DNA of 64,000 nt, from positions 56,413 through 120,412 of the forward strand of contig JAFECR010000023.1 in assembly GCA_018242045.1 (NCBI GenBank), read 5' to 3'. Source of the DNA: Pseudomonadota bacterium (lineage in GTDB: Bacteria; Pseudomonadota; Gammaproteobacteria; Berkiellales; Berkiellaceae). This document shows, one piece after another, positions 58,101-64,000 of this stretch (position 1 is the stretch's first letter; every line of letters begins with the position of its first letter). Made by a program: the position numbers and the translations under genes. Below the pieces are notes generated by a model. That model searched no databases, was not told where the DNA came from, and worked only from the letters and a program-made list of their open reading frames with translations.

Positions 58101-60547
58101 GCAATAAAAGCAAAAGGATCATTAAGTTTATCTTGAGAAAATGTTTGAAAATGTAAAGTTGTCTGATTAATTGCATCATCTAACAGTTTTTGCTGAGAAG
58201 CCTTTTGTATATCTTTGATAATGCCACCTAATGTTTCTTTTAAATCCGTTAATGCCCCAAGAAAGGCAATTTTAGGCGTGCCTGATAAAGTAGGTTTAAA
58301 GGCAGTAATCAAGGTAATAGCTTCACTAACCTTGGTGTAAAGGAGTTCAATTTCTTTGGGTGGCATATTGTTATCTGGTCGCTTCAAAAATTTTAACTTT
58401 GCTAGGAATTCATTGATCACGATATTGCAATTGTTCTCAAGGGCTTTAAACTTTTGTTGATGCTCAAATATCTTGTCAGTTTTACTATCTTTTATGGTGG
58501 CTGTTTCAAAGTCATGCTTGATTTGTTGATAACAATTTTGTAAATCATTCAATAAATTGGTGGTGTAAGGCATTAATTGTGCCACGTTGAGATTACGGGT
58601 TCTGTCAATTAATTTTTTCTGCGCACTTGCTCTATTTAAAATGTCGGTATGAATGTTAACTGTAACATTGTCAACAGCTATTTTTTTTGCTAACTCCTTA
58701 AGTTCTTGTGCTTGATTTTCACGTTTAATTATTGTAGTGGTTTTGACGCCGAAAAAGGAAGCAATATTATCTTTCCATTTAGTGAGCGTACCAATAAAAC
58801 TCGCTTCTTTGGTTTGAATTTTATTTTCCAGTTTTTCTTTAATTTGTTGATTTTTTTCTATATTTTGCGATAGTGTCGCTATTGATGTTTTTTGAGCATC
58901 GATAATCTGGTTAAGAGGGTCTTCAGTGGTATAACCATATATCAACCTTGCAGTGCTGTCGTCAAAGGCATCTTTAAAATCATGATATTTTTCTTTATGT
59001 TCTTTAAATTTTTTTTCTAATAATATAAGCGCTGGGCTATCGGCAGGCAGTGCATTTGCTTCATAGAAATTTCTAGAAAATGTCTCATTCGCTAGGGTAA
59101 CCTCAATATAGTTATTAATAAAAGAAGGTGAATCTAGCAAAGATAAAGGCGCATTGCTTAGAATTTTTTTTCTATTTTGATTTTTTTTATGAATATGAGA
59201 TTTCATAATTTTCGTGTATTGGGTATTAATAGGTTTAGCAATTTCGTTTTGCCATTTCGATAACGCAGCTGCTTCTTTTAAAAGCCCACCTAGCATTGTA
59301 TTTTCAATATGTTTTTTATAATCAAACATTGTTCCACCAAATTTGAAAGCAAAATCACCATATTTATAATTTGGTAAGAAGTCGTTGGTTAGAACTTGAA
59401 TAATATTTTTTTTAACTTGCGCAGATTGAATAGCAAGATTGATATCTTTAGCAAGATAAGAGACTATCATGGTGTAATTAGAACTGTTTAAGCCCTGTGA
59501 TGATTTACTTTTAACACTTTCATGTTCTTTGGCTAATATGATTTTAACTTGTTCTAAAGGGTCGGCCTCTTTAGAAGTGGCTTTATTCGCAAAACCAACA
59601 AATTCAGATTTTATTTTTTTGAATAGCGCTAATCCTTCCGGTGTATCTAAAGCTTGATAGTTTTGATGAAGTACTTCAGCATTCGTAAAGCCCAGCTGAG
59701 CAGCAAGTGCATTAATAAAATCAACACCATCAGGAATAAGGGCTTCAAGACCGGCTTTTTTTAATAATTGCGTTTTTTTATTGATAATATTTTGCACATT
59801 ATTTTCATTTTCAGCAATAAGATTAATTTTGCCTAAAATATCTTGTAACTTAACGACTTGGCTATAGATGGTTTCAAATGATAAACCATAGATTTCTTCA
59901 TTCACATAATTCATGGCATCAGTTGGGGAATTAACAATGACCTTGCTTTTCATATCTTGATAGTTTTCTGTTCCCATTTTTTGTTCAAGTATATTGATAG
60001 AAGGCGTATTTTTTGCCGAAGTAACCGTAATCGGAGCTATTTGCTGCGCTTGAAGGGGGAATTTTATTATGATTTCTTCTTCAATATCGCGATATAGTGA
60101 TTTAGACATTTTGTTGGCACCCATTTTTTTTATTCTATTTTGCAAGTCTTCGGGAGGATGTTGTTCGGCATGTTTTGCTGATGGGTTAAAAAGGGCAATT
60201 GCTAAATTGTTGTATTTGGTATAAAGATTACCTATTAACCAGGTGCAAGATCGTCTTGCGCAAAAGAGGAAATTATTAATTGAAGCGGGCCTAAATTCCT
60301 TAGTGCTTGCCAGTAAATCTAAATTTTCTTTTAATGTGTTAACAGCATCGACATATTCTTTTTGTGACAACTTTTTTTCGTTTTGTAAAACCACTAAGGC
60401 TTGTCTGATTTTTTGAACTTCTAGCGGCTCTGGTTGGCCAAAATTGATTTTGTTCATTGCCTCACGAAGTGGATTAATGACTTTTTGAGCTTTAATTTTC
60501 CATAATCTATAAAGTTTTTCATCAAGATTCTCGACAAATGTTAACAT
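55154..60547 (-). CDS. giant coiled-coil protein with ankyrin-like segments
   Basis: 1797 residues, Lys/Gln/Glu-rich, and largely helical. Long coiled-coil stretches run through residues ~550-1150. Ankyrin-like helical pairs appear at ~1175-1290 (ALIIALTHHSKIVTFLLDPL, ALILAAKQGELEVCKKILNY) and near ~1515-1545 (ALSQAIDAGSVQTASLLIKK). No signal peptide, no membrane span, no enzyme motif that I can see. It follows the membrane paralogs' strand and spacing (87 bp). Very large coiled-coil/ankyrin proteins are typical of intracellular bacteria; the cellular target is unknown. Confidence 0.75.
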   Translation of the reverse strand: MLTFVENLDEKLYRLWKIKAQKVINPLREAMNKINFGQPEPLEVQKIRQALVVLQNEKKLSQKEYVDAVNTLKENLDLLASTKEFRPASINNFLFCARRSCTWLIGNLYTKYNNLAIALFNPSAKHAEQHPPEDLQNRIKKMGANKMSKSLYRDIEEEIIIKFPLQAQQIAPITVTSAKNTPSINILEQKMGTENYQDMKSKVIVNSPTDAMNYVNEEIYGLSFETIYSQVVKLQDILGKINLIAENENNVQNIINKKTQLLKKAGLEALIPDGVDFINALAAQLGFTNAEVLHQNYQALDTPEGLALFKKIKSEFVGFANKATSKEADPLEQVKIILAKEHESVKSKSSQGLNSSNYTMIVSYLAKDINLAIQSAQVKKNIIQVLTNDFLPNYKYGDFAFKFGGTMFDYKKHIENTMLGGLLKEAAALSKWQNEIAKPINTQYTKIMKSHIHKKNQNRKKILSNAPLSLLDSPSFINNYIEVTLANETFSRNFYEANALPADSPALILLEKKFKEHKEKYHDFKDAFDDSTARLIYGYTTEDPLNQIIDAQKTSIATLSQNIEKNQQIKEKLENKIQTKEASFIGTLTKWKDNIASFFGVKTTTIIKRENQAQELKELAKKIAVDNVTVNIHTDILNRASAQKKLIDRTRNLNVAQLMPYTTNLLNDLQNCYQQIKHDFETATIKDSKTDKIFEHQQKFKALENNCNIVINEFLAKLKFLKRPDNNMPPKEIELLYTKVSEAITLITAFKPTLSGTPKIAFLGALTDLKETLGGIIKDIQKASQQKLLDDAINQTTLHFQTFSQDKLNDPFAFIAPLINNLTHESKITLFQHIQQQATAMLNKTQSDQLSVKMLQNIYLQLQLVLNRVQTLEKTKEQASLVNHYQQIASQVKAKIDADYQKNMDLPFFQLKEKLSVLNTELVFFNSQYEQAQKDTQSLNKSYGSWLSNPIGLITENMIKQAKSNEIANRQQLEMFKGQYITFLKNYFEKSQLSFGILFEKELTDHIEMIKNNLIYLSQYAGTFNEAMILHEKILNAAYAALDAQAENKLLEASSDKELADLTSQYSELKNCTDIINKALISPISFTPTQFYEKYAEVLQTTQEKATLLEQLLQTLSLTYKNIKDPEKQLKVTLKQAQVKKIMQDVATNQQNYANQLKFYKKIENHEEVALKPGEFDKKVLGKALIIALTHHSKIVTFLLDPLLANEPIEISDLSNALILAAKQGELEVCKKILNYRQDINFNSAQIFEAVRAGFSKNHEVIQYLVLNTDFIPTQEAIEFIINHTQNGSSTLSEVNKGWKQTWQDADGPKLEKLRQWFTFQQQLLDSLKLSFDLIEKNTKPSPEDIQELLAKIEKIEKLNVLSQHYINNIYFENQQRKNEHLSKWQQEIETVIAKYKHTLQNIFKPPISLNDNLAKAPLPVIQDQNQALNEDKAQFEIASRALEAQISDSITTTPALQEFKITLNKLNHFAQTKNDLVMTLQGIINKLAASNQTQALDIALAECPGSHKQEMILSALSQAIDAGSVQTASLLIKKQAYLGHEDELLSKLLTLYQERIDGQLEKRHVHAASMAFLLLTHTPVTLLDPKTGQLDENIINLIENFTNDPGGSDMFPVSKNWWDNDYAKLEALRQTYIFAQKSYEQLTRDIYISLQPLNETDPSLLSEFEINAFAQQWDIINRGYLAQLQALEKLSTLYQNSRKNVKFDNISRRDQYMNDESTGWEITLANKKNECQKDIEKYLNEAKHNLEQLDVKPEMKDSVMRQSALFSQKHKISPHIKSNAISPDNNQFQPKKPSNS

Positions 60548-60739
60548 GTGAAACCTCTTTTGTAGATCCTGCCGCTAAAGCAGGACAAGAATTCGTTTCA
60601 GCTAGGTTACAACGTATTGATTTGACAACGCGCCTGTTTGCAAAGTTTCCATTTGTAAAAGAAAAGTGGTAGTGCACGTATGAATTTTTGAGTTAAAATT
60701 CAAAGAAATAGCAATAAAGTATGAAGTGAATGGTTTTTG

Positions 60740-60767
60740 AAAAAAAGGTGCACGTGGGACGTGCACC
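60740..60767 (-). terminator. intrinsic terminator of the ubiquitin-like/HAD gene
   Basis: On the minus strand, a perfect 9-bp stem, GGTGCACGT-CCC-ACGTGCACC, followed by seven T. It lies 28 bases after the stop of the gene at 60795-63494. Confidence 0.9.
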
Positions 60768-60794
60768 AGTTTATTTATACTGCATTATAAAGGG

Positions 60795-63494
60795 TTATTG
60801 TGTCGCAATGCGTGCGCGTTTGCGTTGTCGCGCTGCGCGTTCTGCATCAATTACCTTTTTAAGCGCTTGATCTAATGGTTGAGTCTCATTAATGACAAAC
60901 GTTTGATAACCTTCTTCTTTAGCAACCTCAAGTATGGATGGGCCATCATCAAAAACGGCATGGAACTTGCGTTGTGTGCTTGGAATGTTGAGCGCTTTTT
61001 CTAAAGCGCGACGGACCTTATCCTTTCCGTCCTCGACCATTCTTTGATTCACAATGCTTTTTGTTCCCCAGCATACCCGCTTTATACCGTTGCGTTCCTC
61101 GATGGTTGGATTATTGCTAGAAACATTACGATACTTGCTAGGATCGTAAACAGCCATTGAATGAATAGGGGGAAATTGAAACCCTTTGTTCGTACAGGCT
61201 GTTTGTAATTTCATCAGTATTGCGTCTTGGTTAGCTTCTTGGTTTTTAGAGTGAAAAGCAATTTGATAATCATAATCATTAACCAAGGAATTTAAATTAT
61301 TAATAATGGCAACGCCATTTTTTAATACATTAATATACTCAGGATCATTATTATTATCTATGATTAAATCAGCAGGACTTATTGTTTCAGTACGCGGAAC
61401 ATAGCTGCCGTCTAATACGCCGCCGTGATCGATAAATAAGAATTTAGTTTCTGGTTCATCATTCACGGTTGTATTAGCAGCAATGTTTGCTAATGAATTT
61501 GTAGGAGCACTTGAATTGTTTGCAGAGGAATTACTTGCATTTTGAACATAGTTTACAAATAAACTTGGCTGAACCACTGCGAAAGGTCGTTGTGTATCAC
61601 CTTGATCATTTTCTCTTGGTCTTTTGGAACCTGCTGGTGGTGCATTAGAGACAGTATTAGCAGTAGAACTGTTAACGGTTGGTGCAGCATTAGCCGTAGA
61701 ACTGCTAACGGTTGGTGCAGCATTAGCCGTAGAGCTGTTAACGGTTGGTGCAGCATTAGCCGTAGAACTGCTAACGGTTGGTGAAACATTGGTGGTTCTA
61801 TTGTTGGTTAACAATGTATTGGCAGTATTAGGATTCGCTGCAGCATTAGAAGTAGCCGTTTGCTGGTAACCTGCCATCATTGACATAAGATGATAATAAC
61901 TTAATGTTGAATAATAACTTAACTGCTGCTGCAGAGCCTGCATATAAGCTTGAGCCTGAGCCTGATGAGCTTGAGCTTGAATCTGAGCCTGATGAGCTTG
62001 AGCTTGAATCTGAGCCTGAGCCTGAGCCTGAGCCTGAGTTAATGTGCCAGTACTATTTGAGCTATTGTTGTTTGAGCTATTGTTGTTTGAGCTATTGTTG
62101 TATGAGCTATTGTTGTATGAGCTATTGTTGTTTGAGCTATTGCCAGCATTAGAAATTGGAGTGGTTGTTGTCGTTGTTGTACCATTTGTCGTTGTTGTAC
62201 CACTTGTTGTTGTCGTGGTGGTGGTAGTCCCGGTTGATGGCTTTGGCGCTACGGGTAATGTCGCCGTATTCTGTGAAGTAAGATAATTTGCAAAATGTTC
62301 CATACAAGCAAGATAGAATTTTTTAACTTCAGCTGCGAATTGTAAATTACCAGACTCATATCCTCTTAGTAAGCGAGCATATTTTGTTGCCTCCTCATTT
62401 GAATTTGCAGCAGTAATGGTTACTTCACTGATTGCATCAGCTTCTTCCGCTGATAATGTGTCATTACAAATCGTTTTCCAAAGCGCAGTTTCCGTTATTT
62501 TGCGTTTTTCCTGCGTGGTTAAACTCTTTATCAGTTCTCCAAAGACAAATTTAACAGTTTGCATTATTTCAGAGATTTGCAAGTCGGTTAGGGTAGAACC
62601 ACAATTATCTTTAATCTCTCGAACTATTTCAGGGGTAAAGCCGCCATCTTTTTTTTGCGCATAAATATACTCATATTTTTTTTCTTCATTTTGAGGGAGA
62701 AAAGACTCTCGATTTTGTTCTATGGTGCTATTTAGTAATTTATAGTGCGTTTCTAAAGTACCACCTTCTTTAACAGCGTTTCGAAAAGATGGATTGACTG
62801 CAATAGTGTAAGTGCTACTATCAAATGCGAAAATAGGAGTAACGGAAATCATATCTCCATGTGGATCCAAACGAGGGTGTGAAAAAGTTTTAACATTACC
62901 TTGATATAGATCGCTTGCACTTGATTCAACATAATTCAAATTCGGAACAGCTATCAATGCCAAACAAGTTTTTTCTAATTTTTGAGTGCGTTCAAAATTC
63001 TCTTTATTTTTTCTGTATCTTGCTTTAAAGGCTTGAAGGACAGAATTCAAATTGTTTGGTTCGTATTTAAGCCCATCTATTTGAAAAAAATTAGATTCAA
63101 ACTGAAGGTTGGAAAAATCTTCTTTTTGTGGAACATGATGCACAATCCAAAATAATCTTTTGTTGTTGAGAGTAGTTGCACAGTTTGGATCCACTTGGAA
63201 CTCAACCAGCGGTATAGTTCCAGATGCAGCTGTAGCGGAAGACGAAGTAGAAGATGGTGTTGCAGCTGCTCTTGGGCTTTCAAGACTCAAGTGTAGGCCT
63301 GTGTTTGCAACTACTTTAACTCTTGCTATCGTTTCATGATTTTCAAGAACTCTACCTGCTAATATGAGACGTTGTTGTGAGACTGGAATTTGATAAAGTC
63401 TAAAAATTTCATTTTTGACATCAGCTATGGTTGCTGTTTCTGGTACATTTACTGGTAGATTTTCAAATCTGTGCTTAACATTAATTTCTGGCAT
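60795..63494 (-). CDS. ubiquitin-like domain plus HAD-like domain protein
   Basis: 899 residues. Residues 1-75 are an unmistakable ubiquitin-like fold: ATIADVKNEIFRLYQIPVSQ then QRLILAGRVLENHETI and TGLHLSLES, matching ubiquitin TIENVKAKIQ...IPPDQQRLIFAGKQLE...STLHLVL. There is no C-terminal Gly-Gly, so it is not a processed modifier. Residues ~80-400 are globular and unrecognised. Residues ~410-630 are low-complexity: Thr runs, Asn-Ser repeats, Gln-Ala repeats and four 11-residue units (TANAAPTVSSS). Residues ~685-885 look HAD-like: FLFIDHGGVLDGSY, IAFHSKNQ and VFDDGPSILE, with the second motif I Asp replaced. A tandem paralog begins at the right edge. It probably acts on host ubiquitin-pathway components; this is inference. 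Confidence 0.82.
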   Translation of the reverse strand: MPEINVKHRFENLPVNVPETATIADVKNEIFRLYQIPVSQQRLILAGRVLENHETIARVKVVANTGLHLSLESPRAAATPSSTSSSATAASGTIPLVEFQVDPNCATTLNNKRLFWIVHHVPQKEDFSNLQFESNFFQIDGLKYEPNNLNSVLQAFKARYRKNKENFERTQKLEKTCLALIAVPNLNYVESSASDLYQGNVKTFSHPRLDPHGDMISVTPIFAFDSSTYTIAVNPSFRNAVKEGGTLETHYKLLNSTIEQNRESFLPQNEEKKYEYIYAQKKDGGFTPEIVREIKDNCGSTLTDLQISEIMQTVKFVFGELIKSLTTQEKRKITETALWKTICNDTLSAEEADAISEVTITAANSNEEATKYARLLRGYESGNLQFAAEVKKFYLACMEHFANYLTSQNTATLPVAPKPSTGTTTTTTTTSGTTTTNGTTTTTTTPISNAGNSSNNNSSYNNSSYNNSSNNNSSNNNSSNSTGTLTQAQAQAQAQIQAQAHQAQIQAQAHQAQAQAYMQALQQQLSYYSTLSYYHLMSMMAGYQQTATSNAAANPNTANTLLTNNRTTNVSPTVSSSTANAAPTVNSSTANAAPTVSSSTANAAPTVNSSTANTVSNAPPAGSKRPRENDQGDTQRPFAVVQPSLFVNYVQNASNSSANNSSAPTNSLANIAANTTVNDEPETKFLFIDHGGVLDGSYVPRTETISPADLIIDNNNDPEYINVLKNGVAIINNLNSLVNDYDYQIAFHSKNQEANQDAILMKLQTACTNKGFQFPPIHSMAVYDPSKYRNVSSNNPTIEERNGIKRVCWGTKSIVNQRMVEDGKDKVRRALEKALNIPSTQRKFHAVFDDGPSILEVAKEEGYQTFVINETQPLDQALKKVIDAERAARQRKRARIATQ
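61651..61782 (-). repeat. 33-bp tandem repeats in the ubiquitin-like/HAD gene
   Basis: Four in-frame units of 33 bp (11 residues), three of them (61684-61782) nearly identical. Copy number could change by slippage or recombination without frameshift. Confidence 0.9.
62056..62145 (-). repeat. 15-bp tandem repeats in the ubiquitin-like/HAD gene
   Basis: Six units of 15 bp (T(T/A)TGAGCTATTGTTG on the plus strand) coding for Asn-Asn-Ser-Ser-type repeats. Adjacent 6-bp GAGCCT units (near 61940-62040) code for the Gln-Ala stretch. Confidence 0.9.
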
Positions 63495-63660
63495 AGCTTG
63501 CTCCGCAAGGATTTAGGATTAAATTTTAGAATGCGGAATTTATCATACTTTTTGCAAATTGTTCAAGATGCTAACTTAAATAAAAATAAGGTGTATGCGC
63601 ATGTAAGCTAACAAGGGGCGTCGGAGCGTGCTTCGTTGTTTGTAAGTTGCGCGTACTTAT

Positions 63661-63786
63661 CCCAGTCATATAGCAATGTACAAGCTATATGCTGGGAATT
63701 AGTTCGCTTAGCGCCTAGCCTAATTCCCGCATTTAATACGGGATCCGTCCCATATTTGATAGAGGTTCAAAAATTCAAACTGGGTG
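63661..63786. repeat. intergenic hairpins, dispersed repeat copy E
   Basis: The 292-bp gap between the two HAD-type paralogs has no gene. It holds a 13-bp stem with one bulge (arms 63661-63674 and 63684-63696, CCCAG...CTGGG), then CCCGCATTTAATACGGG (63726-63742) and a second CCCATATTTGATAGAGG with TTCAAACTGGG, related to the repeats at 6524 and 34702. Confidence 0.55.
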
Positions 63787-64000
63787 TCACATCGCTATAG
63801 AAGCAACACGTGTGTTTTGGCGTTGCTGTGTATCTACTATTTTTTGCACGGCTTGTGCAAATGTTTGTTCATCAGTAACCATAATCACTTGATAACCTTC
63901 TTGTTCAGCAACCGGTGTCACGAGTTCCTTCTCAATAACAGTATGAAGTTTGCGATCATTATTTTGAATGTTGAGTGCTTTTTCCATAGCACGGCGCAGT
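63787..64000 (-). CDS. C-terminal part of a second HAD-like paralog (cut by window edge)
   Basis: The frame is open to the right edge; the visible end reads LRRAMEKALNIQNNDRKLHT, then VAEQEGYQVIMVTDEQTFAQ and AVQKIVD. It aligns with the end of the neighbouring protein (VRRALEKALNIPSTQRKFHA, EEGYQTFVINETQPLDQALKKVID). The neighbour's FDDGP motif is replaced here by IEKEL, so this copy has lost the acidic motif and is probably not a phosphatase. Only ~70 residues are visible. Confidence 0.75.
   Translation of the reverse strand, partial: LRRAMEKALNIQNNDRKLHTVIEKELVTPVAEQEGYQVIMVTDEQTFAQAVQKIVDTQQRQNTRVASIAM

Noticed and set aside
62056-62145. Regular repeats that could suggest a CRISPR array
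   Set aside because: Units are 15 bp, directly adjacent without spacers, and in frame within a long coding region.

Overview
The window looks like chromosomal DNA of an AT-rich gammaproteobacterium with an amoeba- or protist-associated lifestyle, most likely in or near the Legionellales (Legionella, Coxiellaceae or Candidatus Berkiella type). The housekeeping block thrS-infC-rpmI-rplT-pheS-pheT-ihfA-tRNA-Pro has gammaproteobacterial order. Around it lie many proteins with eukaryote-like parts: two F-box/leucine-rich repeat proteins, an ankyrin protein with a RasGEF-like domain, a protein that begins with a very clear ubiquitin-like fold, and giant coiled-coil and multi-membrane-span proteins. 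No secretion-system genes are visible, so calling these proteins effectors is inference.

Layout. 1-6.5 kb (minus strand): a cassette of formylglycine-generating enzyme, sulfatase, HAD phosphatase, FadL-type porin, P-loop NTPase and alpha/beta hydrolase. 6.6-12 kb (minus): three related proteins with a common C-terminal tail; two are tandem F-box/LRR paralogs. 12.2-18.9 kb (plus): the translation operon, with an AUU-initiated infC and a PheT that lacks its tRNA-binding B2 (EMAP/OB) domain. 19.2-21 kb (plus): a threonine module, made of a Thr-codon leader peptide with mutually exclusive RNA stems, a shrunken ThrRS-like protein without a catalytic core, and an L-threonine aldolase. 21-30.8 kb: a cupin, a 1650-residue type I secretion-type repeat adhesin, a periplasmic VOC protein, a TnpB relic, a GST, an aldo/keto reductase and a 51-residue gene with its own terminator. 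31-34.7 kb: the ankyrin-RasGEF protein. 34.8-42.4 kb (plus): a compact chemosensory operon (cheW, cheW, mcp, cheA-REC, cheB, cheR-TPR) without cheY or cheZ, resembling Wsp-type systems. 42.5-50.4 kb: a regulator-PhzF fusion, a DUF2000 protein, an unknown large protein, a possible Tus-like protein, a PHA synthase and a REC-GGDEF protein with a degenerate active site. 50.4-64 kb (minus): large proteins of unknown function ending in the ubiquitin-like/HAD protein and the start of its neighbouring paralog, cut by the window edge.

The parts most worth follow-up are the threonine leader/truncated ThrRS/threonine aldolase module, the PheT domain loss, the ubiquitin-like/HAD tandem pair, the ankyrin-RasGEF fusion, the degenerate WspR-like protein near a Wsp-like array, and the YheO-like/PhzF fusion. 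A family of short palindromic intergenic repeats is scattered through the window.
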